A stretch of 64,000 nucleotides of DNA, taken from the NCBI GenBank assembly GCA_018257865.1, contig JAEUBA010000009.1:310001-374000 (forward strand). Reading direction: 5' to 3'. This document shows, in pieces, positions 21,168 to 32,403 of the stretch. The translations under genes and the position numbers were made by a program. The notes beneath the pieces are model-generated. The model did not search any database and had not been told where the DNA came from. It saw only the letters and a list, made by a program, of their open reading frames with translations. The stretch comes from Stereocaulon alpinum. Lineage: Eukaryota; Ascomycota; Lecanoromycetes; Lecanorales; Stereocaulaceae. Each line of letters opens with the position of its first letter. The first letter of the stretch is position 1.

Positions 21168-24100
21168 ATGGAATCGGACTGGCAAGAGGTACGCCCGCAG
21201 GAAGCCATTAACACAAGACACTGGCTGCTATATTCGCTTCGCTTTTCCTAGTCTAAGGCTTTTCTTTTCTCTATTCCTGAAGATACAAGAGAACTGAGAA
21301 TTCTTGGCTCTCAGGTGCAGGGGATTCGTCTCCCACCGACGGAAGATGACCAATTTGGGCCAATCGCCAACATAGGCACTATTGCATTCGATACACATGA
21401 GGAATTGCTATGGGTTGGTACGATCCACGTAAGTACCAGGCTCCACAGAGATCTCTAAGACGAGCTCCTAAAGATTTATATCTCAAACCCAGGGTCATGT
21501 CACCTCCTACTACTGGCCCGTAGAGAGGCAGCTGCAAAAGTACACAGCACTACCAGCCCATGGGCACGATGAGGGTTCAGTACAGCAGTTCCTTTTCAAC
21601 GATAGAGGAGTTCTATCGGTGGCTGCAAACAGTGTCCATTTTATGATTAGAAGGGCGTTAACCCTGTGGCACCTAGCGTCTGTACGCCCGCCATTGGGAT
21701 CTCTGCACTTCTGACACGTATTCAGTGACATTGATATGACCCACCTAGCGTGCATGAGCTTTCTAGGCAAAGATAACTCACAAATCCTTGTTGCCGGATG
21801 TCAAAAGTTCATGTTTAAGATCGATGTTCAGCAAGGTTCAATTGTCGAAAAATTACCTGCAACCTCGGAGTACATAATGCTGAAGAACGCGAGACTCTAC
21901 ATATGTGCAGCAACTAGTACAGGCAGTATTGACTTTCTTCATCCACAAAGCCTCGGTGTCGTCAAAACATGGAACGCTCATAGTTCGAAGATTAGCAGTA
22001 TAGATGCCGGACATGATTATCTTGTGACCTGTGGGTGGTCTACCCGGTCTTACGGCAATCCAAGCCTCGACACAATCGCAAAAGTCTATGACCTTAAGAG
22101 ACTTGAACAATTGGCGCCTATTTCTTTCCCCGCAGGCGCGGCCTTCGTCCAAGTCCATCCGAAACTGGCCACTACCTCTGTTGTTGCTTCGCAGAATGGG
22201 CAAGTGCATATCGCAGACATCGCAAACACTGATCAAGCCCGCGTGGTGCACATGAGTCTCTCAAGTTCCATGACGGTGATGGTCATGTCTGCTTCTGGTA
22301 ATGTGTGGGCTATCGTGGACCAAGATAATGCTATCCAGTTGTGGGCCTCGCATCCCAAGTTGAACTTTTGCGATACCCCTCGGCCCACCGAGTTTGCAGA
22401 TGCTGTTGCACCAGTACCTCACATGACTGTGGACTCGGACCTGTGCGTGGGCTTTTCCTTTATATGAGGACCAAGCTAACGTGATGGGCCCTCATAGACC
22501 CCTTGGTACTATTGGCATGCCGTTCTATCACGAAAAGCTGGCTTCAAACTGGGGCTTCGATCGAATATCCGAAGTTCTGAAGCCACCCCTTGCGATTGAC
22601 CCAGACGTCCTCAAACAGTTGCAGCCTGACCCTAACGGCATTGGGCGCGCACAATGGGTAAGGAACCCTCGCAAAACGCCGAGGAACCCAGTCGATCTGC
22701 TTGGGTCACGCGAGATCAATGGCTCATCTCCTGCAATGCCTCGACCTACTAGTCACAGAGACAGCAACGATGAACGACGCATTCATGCTGCCACAAATTC
22801 GTTTGCCCACATCGCCGTGTCATCCAAGCCCGAGAGCGTGCCGCAACTGTACCAATACGTACCCATCACTTACCCTGACTGGTCAAAACTACCCTTCAAT
22901 TTCGAGTAAGTCCTCAACTCACAATTCTGAGTATAGTATCTCACACTCTTCTTAGATCTTACAATGGAACAGTGTACTCTGGTCTCGAAAACGACTTCAC
23001 TAATTGTTATCTCAATTCTTTCCTTCAGATTCTTAGATTCACAACCATCATCCGGAACCTTTCTTTACACCATGTGGCCGGGAGCTGTCTTTCGGATGGC
23101 TGTCTGTTATGTGAGATGGGCTTCCTTTTCGATATGCTGGAGAAGGCTGCCGGCGTCGTCTGCCGAGCTACCAATCTGGTAAAAACTTTCAGCAGCCGTC
23201 CAGAGGGTACGTAATCTTGATGGAGACAACTATGAGTCCGCTGATTATGGCCTCTTAGCGGTCAAGTTGAGTATCCTGGAAGAGCAGTCGTTGCGGAACA
23301 CCTTAGAGGCAAGGCTCTCTGCTGCCAATCGCTTTATTCTGCAGCAGATATGCGCCGACTTTCACAAGGCGTCTCCCTATGATTCTGCTCTTGATAAGGT
23401 CAATATTTGTAAGCCGTGTAAGGAATTATGTGCTTACAGTTGCCAGGCACTCATTACAAACGGACTCCAGGGCCTTAAATGCTTGAATTGTGGTTATGAG
23501 ACGTACCGTCCAGAATCTTCCCATGTTACTACGCTGATGTATCCAGACCTGGTAGGAAGACGCCACGGAATTCTTGATAGAAATGAAACTGAACAAAGGC
23601 AGGGTCACGCTGGTCGACACCGAAATCATACTCCCAGATTCACTGAAGCCTTAAATTTAGGGTTCCAGGGCGAGCTGCGATCCAGAGGTTGGTGCCTGGG
23701 GTGTAAAAGATACGCCTCGATGGACTCACAACGAACAATCACTGATCTCTCGGACGTCCTGGTGGTCAATGCTGGCCTGGACAAAAGCCCCAAAAGCAGG
23801 CAAGCATGGGCCACTCCTGGCTGGCTGCCACAAGAGATTGGCATCACTATTGAAGCGGGCAACATTACCTGTAACGAAGGCAAACAGCTGCAGCCGTTCC
23901 GAAATTATCGCAATACCATCATGTATGAGCTCGTGGGAGTCGTCGCCGAGATCGCGGGCGTTGAGCCCCAAAAACCGCATCTTATTTCACTTGTGGACGG
24001 TTCGTCTTCTTTATCCCTTGCATTCGTCTCCAAACGATTGATTTCTATACAGTGGCCCTCTCTAATCCAAAACCACAAGCTAAAAGCCAGTGGCACCTGT

Positions 24101-25173
24101 TCAACGACTTCCTCGTCGCGCCTATCGATCAACATGAAGCACTCAATTTCTCGCCTCCGTGGAAGTCTCCCGTCGTGCTTACCTATCAAGTCAAGCACGC
24201 TAGAAACATTATTGACGACTCGTGGAAAGAAGCCCTTGACATCAACCCTCTGTACTACAATGGGTCAATGAAGTATGTCAACAAGCAAGCCTTTCCTGTC
24301 ACTTCTAACAGCATCAGTCAAATTGGCCACCCAAGTAGCCTCAAGCCGAATGAAGCGATGCCCGCAGGAACTCTCGTAGCAATCGACGCAGAATTCGTAG
24401 TCCTACAAAAGGCCGAATACTCAATCCCATTCGACTGGATTCCTAACGAGCAACTAAAAGGCTTGAAAACCATACTCCCCGACCGCCACGCCCTAGGACG
24501 CGTCTCTGTCCTCCGCGGCAGCGGTCCCGAAGAGGGCGAACCCTTCATAGACGACTACGTAATCGTCAACGAAGAAATAGTCGACTACCTAACCCGCTAC
24601 TCCGGCATCGAAGAAGGCGACCTCGACCCCAGAACATCAAAACACGCACCCATGCACCTCAAAGTCGCCTACAAGAAGCTCTGGCTGCTCCTGAATCTCG
24701 GCTGCATCTTCATAGGCCATGGCCTAAACAACGACTTCCGATCCATCAACATCCACGTCCCAGACGCCCAATTCATCGACACAAGCAAACTCTATCAAAA
24801 AGGGGAATACACGCTAAAACTAAGCGTCATCGCAAGCGTCGTCCTCAAAGAAGAAATCCAAACCGGAAACCACGATTCCGTTGAAGACGCACGCGCTGCA
24901 CTAAACTTGTATCGCAAATACCAAGAATTCGTAGCGAATGGCGTGCTGGAGCAGAAGGTCGATGAATGCTATGCCGAAAACGCAAGGATACAGGCGTGGG
25001 GGAAGAAGAAGGGGAAACGGGAGGCTGGGGGTGGGAGCGCGGATATGGGTGGGGTTAGTGGGCGGATGACGCCTGAGGTTGGGGTTAGGGGCGTGGGGAG
25101 TGGGCCGGGGACGCCGGTTGGGAGGGGGAAGGGGAGGGAGGAGGGCTATTTTGAGAGTCCGTTGAGGGCGTGA
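21168..25173 (+). CDS. PAN2: PAN2, catalytic subunit of the PAN2-PAN3 poly(A)-specific ribonuclease
   Basis: This is the deadenylase that shortens mRNA poly(A) tails in the cytoplasm with PAN3 and Pab1. Eight exons (introns 21189-21314, 21429-21492, 21678-21725, 22443-22497, 22906-22955, 23207-23258, 24000-24052) give 1,185 aa, the usual PAN2 size. Order: N-terminal WD40 propeller (about residues 15-350), linker that binds PAN3, ubiquitin-hydrolase-like domain starting at GLENDFTNCYLNSFLQ, and a DEDD exonuclease. Exonuclease residues are visible in VAIDAEFV, FIGHGLNNDFRSI and HDSVEDARAALNLY. The UCH-like domain keeps a Cys at the protease position (NCYLNS). The tail is Gly/Arg-rich. The first intron acceptor and the weak GTCTGT donor at 21678 are the least certain joins. 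Confidence 0.95.
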
Positions 25174-25982
25174 TAGGGGGGTTCTTGTGTGCTGTTGAGG
25201 GTGAGATTGCTGGGAGTAGTGTGGTTAGCAGAAGAAGCTTGCGTTGAATCCATGATTATTGTTTTTAGATCTTGGAGGACCCTCTGAGTCGAGTACTTGC
25301 CTAATGTCTGCTCATAGATGAAACCGTTGCCAGAATTCTCTGCTCAATGAAATACTTGGCTTTCAGCGACATTTAGAGCTGTGACTATACTCAGGACCCC
25401 TGTGGTCAGCTCGGTGAATTCTTCTCCTCTCACCGGAGCATCTGCTCCAGTGTCGGGGGTTAGGCAGTACATAAAGTAGAGATATATCGTCCAGTCCCCA
25501 AAAAAACATCTCTCAGCGCTCACGAAACATCTTACGTCGCCCGGAATGCTTAATTCCAACATCGCTCATTCAGTCACATACAAGCCTACACGCTTGTGCG
25601 GATCGTACTACCGAGAAAGTGTATCTATAGAAACAACATTCCTTCTAACGTGCAAGTCAATTGATCTACTTCATTCCTCCTGCTGGGTGTTGCTCCACCC
25701 ACTAAGTAGCAAGAATTCATAAACTAACCCCTTCCACACTGATAGCGCACCTGGAAGTGAACCGGCGCCTTCTCACGATCGCGTCTCACCAGTTCAAGAC
25801 GAGATTCTGCGAGCGGTCTTGCAGTAGGAACATGATGCAGCTTTTGTGCATTGAGCCTATGGGTTTTGTTCCTCGGTCTTATCTCTCTCCCCCCGGATTT
25901 TCCTCCGATGTGTATCATGTGGGGTAGTCGTGATCAGCGACAGATGAGCTTGTAGTTGCTGGATTGAGACAGTAGTGGAGCA
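25174..25982. other. Intergenic, convergent 3' regions
   Basis: This is the 3' space between PAN2 (plus) and the STAND N-terminal domain gene (minus). No supported feature. Confidence 0.4.
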
Positions 25983-27006
25983 TCAGAGCTGTCTGAACGG
26001 GATCCACGGCGATTCATCTTCTGTTTCCCGTAGAGTGTATATCTGCGAATCGGAGTCTGGACCTGGCAATCTTTGCGCATACGGGGCTACCGGTTTTGGG
26101 AATTGGTAACCCAAGTGTATAGACTCGGGATTAGTGTTGTAAAAAAAATTGCGCAAGATGGCGTCCTGGTTCTCATCCATCCGTGTGTTTCCTTCAAGCT
26201 CCTGCTCGGGTTCGCTTTCAGTGGGAGAGAAGCATTCTTTCTCCTGTGTCGTCAAGCCATAGGTCCTGTAGATGGATTCCAAAGTAGAGTACGTCTGAAC
26301 TGAGGCAGCCGTTCCACTACCAGCGGTGACGACGGACATGCTGCTACTTGTTTTTCCTCGTGTATCTTCTTCGACATTCGCCCCCTCGTTTTCGAGTGCC
26401 CGAAGTCGTTCGATGCATACATCGCTTTGGAGAGATAGCTTGGCGATACTATCCGTGTGTTCCCGCATTTTGTCCTCTACCCCCGAGCTGCAGGGATACA
26501 TTAGGTCAGCAAAGCGTGGAACAGAGCAATCCTAATGGACATTGCTAGACTTGCCTCTTGCGCTCGTGAGACGACTGTAGTGCCATCATCAGGAGAATGT
26601 TGATCTTCATGCTATCCACCCGAGCCCGAAGATATTCCAGCTCGGTCTTTTCAAACACCCACTTCGCTTTTCTGCGACGGCTGAGATTCTGTGGACCAGG
26701 CGGATCCGAGGTGCTATGCAGACCATCATTGAAGGCGTCTAGTTGAGAGAACATGGCACTGCACTCATTAACAATCTGATCCATCAATGCTTTTACACTT
26801 GTATCGGTTTGTTTGTCCTCCGCGAGAAGCTTGCGAAATTGATCTAGGATCTGCCCGAACAGGCCGACCTCGCGTCCGAAGGACTCAATGTGCTTTCCGG
26901 CATGCTTGTATCTGCTTGAAACGTCGATCACGGCTTGAGATAGCGTTGCGGCAGTTGCGATTAGGGTGACAATGGCTGATACTTCGCCAACGCCGGCCAT
27001 GGCCAA
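25983..27006 (-). CDS. Stand-alone fungal STAND N-terminal domain protein
   Basis: Two exons (27006-26555 and 26487-25983) give 318 aa. The N-terminal 150 residues match the helical domain found at the N-terminus of many fungal STAND/NACHT proteins: a hydrophobic start (MAMAGVGEVSAIVTLIATAA), then SSRYKHAGKHIESFGREV, CSAMFSQLDAF and a basic helix before WVFEKTELEYLRARVDSMK. The rest is low in conserved features: a coiled-coil-like helix, a Ser/Thr-rich linker, an acidic stretch and an aromatic C-terminal segment. No nucleotide-binding domain or repeat follows, so it is not a full NLR. The intron (26488-26554) has a GC donor in perfect context (AG|GCAAGT). It could act as an adaptor or regulator of STAND proteins, which is inference. 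ATG 27000 is an alternative start. Confidence 0.7.
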
Positions 27007-27439
27007 TCTAACAAACGGTGGTAGGCTCCTAGAAGAGAAAGCACGGAGGAAGCCAAGGATAGGTGGATGAGAATGAAATGCGGGTAGAAGCCTCTGTGCA
27101 TATGCCTATGCAAAGTCAAGACCATCGGTAATGACGGGAAGAAAGATTGTGGAAGATCATTGAGTTTTGTTTTTGATACAGCCTTGTGGCGTTTTAGGTG
27201 GGAGGACAAGGGGGTCGTGACCCGTTGTAGGGACTCGCTTGGCAGCGGCTTCTTGTTTCTCACCCAATTTGTGGCAGGATCTTCGTGACCCCTACCTTTA
27301 CATTTATCAAGTCCTACATAATGCGGCTAGCCAGATTGCTAACCCCTCGCACGCCGTCTTGCAAGATGTTTCTTTACGGCTTGCTAAGATAATGTTGCAT
27401 GTCCTTTCCTAGCATTGTATTGATGCGTAGTCTTGTACG
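27007..27439. other. Intergenic, STAND-domain gene promoter
   Basis: Upstream region of the minus-strand STAND N-terminal domain gene, adjoining the decayed locus. No element recognised. Confidence 0.4.
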
Positions 27440-29060
27440 TTTTGTCCTAGAGTCTAAAGTGGTCATTTGCAACCCATCCCGCTCCTCGTATATAATGTCG
27501 TAGAGTATTCTACCGATATTGAGATTGTGGTAGTCACGATGCTTGCTGTAGAATGTGACGTCGACGCCACCAGATATCCAAGTGATGGTAGATGATTTGC
27601 CAGAGCCTAAGCCGTAGGTATTCTGGGGCGCGGATGGATTGACCAGAAGTGTCTTAACATGAAGGATGTACCTTGGCTGCGATCATGGTTTCCTGGCTTT
27701 GTCGGGACTACTCTGAGTGTGGCGACATCCTCTGCCTGCTAATCGTCCACAGTGAGGAATCAATATGGAGCGGTCACAATGCTTCTGCACGTCTCCCAGA
27801 GACTTGAGTGAGAGCCCTTGGCCCAGGAGTGGAACTAAGAGGCAGCTCTGAACGGCTGGCAGAATCGAAGCAGCAGTGCTGGAAAGGATTAGAAGCGCTC
27901 AAGTGTTCCAGTTGCGCATTGCATACTATTTCCATCGGATAGCGTCAAAATCCAGATCGCTACACTCACGTCATGTATCCATATTTGTATCGGTACATCA
28001 ATCTTTCACAGATTGCAGAGCCTTGTCGAACGGCTCGTGATGATACTTTGGCTGCCTCTTACTAAGAACACCACTTCCAATGGACGGTCGAAGAGGATCA
28101 CACATGTCGAATACATGGTTCTTGAATTCAGCAATGCATCTTTGATGCTTGGTCGAAGGCGTTTTAGCCACAATATCGTCGGTTGATGAGCCAAATAGGT
28201 CGTCAGAGAATTGATACGGTAAGAGCTCCGAGTATAGTTGGGGCCAAGCTCGCCTGCCCTCTTATTTATTTAGACTGGCCAAGATAGACTCGATCCAAAA
28301 AGAGTAGTAGTCCTCGAAGTTGGAGATGCTTGACATCAATTTCTGAATGCCAATAGAATGGAATAAGTACACATTCCGCCATTATAAGTGATGACTTCAT
28401 GTTCAAGATTCCGGAGCCGCCTGATGTATACCTTGCTCTTGTCGAAAGGCAAGCTTACGTATTCGGCGCTCTCCCCGAGCCTCATTTCAACCACTGGGCT
28501 ATATGAATCTTCATATAAAAATATTCTCATCTACAAAGGGTGGTGGTAGTCACTATTACTCGCGCCATTGCATGGACCGTAGCGTCATAAGCGGCAGGAT
28601 ATTGATATCCATACTCTTCACTTTTGCACGCCATATTTGTTGATTCGAGGTCTTGAATAGCTATCTAGCCTTCCCACGGACAGTGAGACTCGCCAACGGG
28701 TCTAGTAGAGGTTATTGTTCAACTCTTCTAGCCGAGGAAAACATCATGGTCCAACCTCCCAGGACGTGCCGGCAAGGGCTATTGCGCCGGAGGGTATGTG
28801 AGACTTGTCGTTGATAATCAATCGGCTGAGATAATTTGCTGGAATACCGACTTCTTGCCTAATAAATTCGATCTGCAGCCGCAAAACCTGATAGGACTGC
28901 ATCGTAAGTGGCAATGATGGCTGCAGCTATAACATTGAGCTGTAGAACGACTGTAAGCCTTTTGAACAGTATTCCAAGCACAATGAAGGAATGAGATCAA
29001 GTAACATCGTTCAGAGGAACGGGTACTTTTGGGAAGTCGCAGCCTAACCATGTTTGACGG
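27440..29060 (-). pseudogene. Decayed multi-exon gene, possible membrane protein, family not recognised
   Basis: Several stretches on the minus strand read as protein but sit in different frames, often ended by stops. In order from 29060 downwards: a hydrophobic segment (LFKRLTVVLQLNVIAAAII) ending ADRIY-stop; one frame over, RQEVGIPANYLSRLIIND; then SEEYGYQYPAAYDATVHAMA; then a piece starting MRIFLYEDSYSPVVEMRLGE; then ISNFEDYYSFWIESILASL; then LYSELLPYQFSDDLFG through FKNHVFDMCDPLRPSIGSG; and finally VNPSAPQNTYGLGSGKSST through YHNLNIGRILYDII near 27600-27470. Some gaps can be closed with plausible introns, others need one-base shifts, so the locus looks like a gene in decay rather than a working one. 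The product cannot be named. Confidence 0.45.
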
Positions 29061-30709
29061 TTTCAGCGGCTATGGTAGGGAATGTGCGCCTGTAACATGC
29101 TCGGGCCTCCCGCAACCCAATACCTCAAGAAGCCACAAGAAGACCACGGCTTCGTTATTGCTGTTATAGCGCAGTGTCGCTGGCGGCTTCTGAAGGTAAT
29201 GCGTCAATAGAGAACAATTCTATTCGCGCAACTGGACCTGGAGATTGGACATGCCCCCAAACAATTCTCGATCTCACATTCGGAGGTACATCGAGAACCC
29301 AAGGCCACACCCATGAGATCCCTCAATCAATCTGGTTCGACAGCCAACCTTTTCATCAATGACGGCTAGCATGCATTATCATGCTGAAAGTTGTGACAAG
29401 TCCGAGTGTGAAGGTTTTGTATTATGCAGAGTCGTGAAGGAAAATTGATATCACTGCGGCGGCTGACGATACCTAATAGTCCAATCGCACCAGCAGGGAC
29501 TGGAGAACGCCTCACATTGTTACCCGCCACAAGCGGGAGTGGGATACTTTCTCAAACCAACGACTTCTAGAACAAGCTTGTAACAAGAACGGATGCTACA
29601 AATTGTAAGGCTTGCCAATTCATTCGATAAACCTTCTACCATGGACATTGACGAAGAGCGTCGACTTTGCGGTTCAACATGACGACATACTTTTAGAGTG
29701 GTAAGACGTTGTCAGCTTCCAGGTCGTGTGGGAGAGCAAGGCGAAAAAATTGCCGGTCACGCGACTCGAGATGGAATGGGTGGGCAGGAAACGAGCGGCG
29801 GGGGCCTGTGGGGTCAGTGTGCAGGCCTGCCAGCAACGGTCCTGGGCATGAGCCATTTCGGCTTGACCATCGGTTGGAGCAAACGTAATTATTAATGTTG
29901 GCCACGTTAGATCGAGACCGCATTCCAACTAATGTACCTAAGGCCGATACCATACCTAGGTGTTTGGCAGTTTAGAATTCGCACCAATCCGCGTGACTAG
30001 GAAAATTCTAATGTTCCCCCAATCCTACGTCATTGAATCCCAAAAACAGGCCTTTCGTTACTACCTACTCCGTACTGTCGCGTCGCTCGTGATAGAAGCC
30101 TGCTTGATGACGGAGGGGGAGTGTGACCGGGAAGATCTCCAGGGTATCACGCGAATGGCATGGCCCGCCCCCCCGCCCAAGCAATATTAGCCGTTGCAGG
30201 GATCCCCAATGCGGGGGTGATGGTAGCCAAGCCGGCGCCTTTGCATTAGCGGCCCTTAAAACGACTTACGATGCATCAAACCTTTCTTCGACCGACGAAT
30301 GGGAATTTACATCGGCCAATTCCTAGAGCTTCAGACGCACATGACTTGCAGAAGGCTCGTTGCCATTAGCCAATTGATATTCGACACCGACCTTATGTAA
30401 GATTCTAGACGAGTCTGTGTCGAATCAGAAACGGAGGATGCATGACGCTCACTTGACATGAGGCTCGTTTCGGCAGCCACAGCAACTCACCCGACTCCTG
30501 CCCGGAGCCATGCTGCAGAATGTATTTCAACGCGCCCCTACCCCGGATGTTTTCATTTCTTTGTTGAACCCCCCTCTTTCGCGTGTCTCTCCTCCCTTCT
30601 TCACCTCTCCTCACTGCTCTTCCTCTAGCTTCAACACCAAATCTATTGGCAGCTTTGTCTTTTGCGAGATCCCTTACAAGGACATAGTCAATCAACAGAC
30701 ACCGCCATC
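29061..30709. other. Intergenic; sugar transporter upstream region
   Basis: The left third has short protein-like frames on both strands (29174-29362) that could be further debris of the decayed locus. The right part is the promoter region of the sugar transporter. A strongly pyrimidine-rich tract (about 30566-30640) precedes the start, typical of well-expressed fungal genes. Confidence 0.4.
30171..30216. promoter_or_regulatory. Two GC-box motifs of CreA/Mig1 type (SYGGRG)
   Basis: CCCCGC at 30171-30176 (minus-strand GCGGGG) and GCGGGG at 30211-30216 match the carbon-repressor consensus and lie about 500 bp upstream of the sugar transporter start. Such hexamers occur by chance, so this is only suggestive. 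Confidence 0.25.
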
Positions 30710-32403
30710 ATGCCGGGAGGTGCTGGTTTGGTGGCCACGGCCGACACGGGGCGCATTGAGGCTCCCGTCACCATGAAGGCCTATTTCATGTGTGCTTTCG
30801 CTGCCTTTGGTGGTATCCTTTTCGGGTACGACTCAGGATACATTAATGGCGTTCTGGGCATGCCCTACTTGATCAACCTATACACTGGCAAGGATCCCAA
30901 TGATCCTCAATTCCTACCGACGGGGTCCAACCCTAAAGGCTTTGCCCTCCCATCATGGCAAAAGTCCCTTATTGTGTCCATCCTCTCTGCCGGAACTTTC
31001 TTCGGGGCTATCATGGCTGGGGATATTGCCGACTTTACTGGTCGACGAACCACCATCATTCTGGGTTGCGTGGTCTTCCTTGTTGGTGTCATCCTACAAA
31101 CTGCGTCAAGCTCCTACGGTCTTCTTGTTGCTGGTCGTCTGGTTGCTGGCTTCGGTATAGGGTTTGTGTCCGCCATCATCATCCTCTATATGTCTGAAAT
31201 CTCGCCCAAGAAAGTTCGTGGTGCCATTGTCTCAGGCTACCAATTCTGCATCACTATTGGAATTCTGTTGGCCTCATGCGTTGACTATGGTACCCAGAAC
31301 TACACGAACACTGGGTCATACCGCATCCCAATTGCCATCCAAATGCTGTGGGCCCTGATTCTCGCCACTGGCCTCTTCTTCCTTCCCGAATCTCCGCGAT
31401 ATTTTGTGAAGAGAGGGAAAATCGATCGGGCTGCTGAGGTGCTCGGTAGACTCCGTGGCCAACCCCGTGACTCCGAACTCATTCAGAGTGAGCTTGCTGA
31501 GATTGTTGCCAACCACGAGTACGAGTTACAAGTTATTCCACAGGGAAATTATTTCAGCAGCTGGGCCAGTTGTTTCAAGGGCTCTCTCTTCGAGCAGAAG
31601 AGCAATTTGCGCCGTACGATCCTGGGTACCTCTCTTCAAATGATGCAGCAATGGACTGGTATCAACTTCATCTTCTACTTTGGCACCACCTTCTTCCAGC
31701 AGCTCGGCACGATCAGTAACCCCTTCCTCATCGGTATTATCACCACCCTTGTCAACGTTTGCTCCACTCCAATCTCCTTCTATACCATTGAGCGCTTCGG
31801 CCGTCGCTCGCTCTTGATCTGGGGTGCCCTTGGCATGGTAGTCTGTGAATTCATTGTTGCCATTGCTGGAACCGTTGATGGAGCCAACCCTACCACCGTC
31901 AAGGCTGAGATTGCCTTTATCTGCATCTACATTTTCTTCTTTGCTTCTACTTGGGGTCCTGGTGCTTGGGTCGTCATTGGCGAAATCTTCCCTTTGCCAA
32001 TTCGATCCCGTGGTGTTGCTCTTTCGACTGCTTCCAACTGGCTATGGAATTGCGTAAGTCATACGTACAATACCTGATGTTTCGGCTGCTAACGCCTGGC
32101 TAGATCATCGCTGTCATCACACCCTATATGGTTGACGGAGACCAGGGCAATCTGGGTCCCAAAGTCTTCTTCGTCTGGGGATCCCTCTGCGTCGGCTGCT
32201 TCATCTACGCCTACATGCTCATTCCGGAAACCAAGGGCCTCTCCCTCGAACAGGTCGACCGCATGTTGGAGGAAACCAATGCGCGAAATTCAAGCAAATG
32301 GGTCCCACATTCGACCTTTGCTTCGGAGATGGGTCTTACAGATAAGGGCATGTTGGCGCCTGAGATTGTAGAGGAGGTGGAGAGGAAGGGGTCCGTTGTT
32401 TGA
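30710..32403 (+). CDS. MFS hexose transporter (sugar porter family)
   Basis: This is a 12-helix plasma-membrane sugar transporter or glucose sensor-like protein. Two exons (intron 32054-32103, 50 nt, joined at WNC|IIAVITPYM) give 547 aa. Sugar-porter signatures are present: GGILFGYDSGYINGVLGMP in helix 1, DFTGRRTT after helix 2, GRLVAGFGIGFVSA in helix 4, PESPRYFVKRGK in the central loop, QQWTGINFIFYFGTTFF in helix 7, and PETKGLSLEQVDRMLEE at the C-terminus. The order and the helix 1 motif match fungal high-affinity glucose transporters of the RGT2/HGT/rco-3 type. The tail is too short for the long signalling tail of yeast Snf3/Rgt2, which favours transport over sensing. The start ATG has good context (CATCATGCC). 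Codon use is more biased than in neighbours, suggesting strong expression. Confidence 0.92.

Noticed and set aside
29174..29362. 62-codon plus-strand frame and a protein-like minus frame over the same bases
   Set aside because: Both strands look equally coding, the plus frame lacks an ATG start, and no family was recognised.
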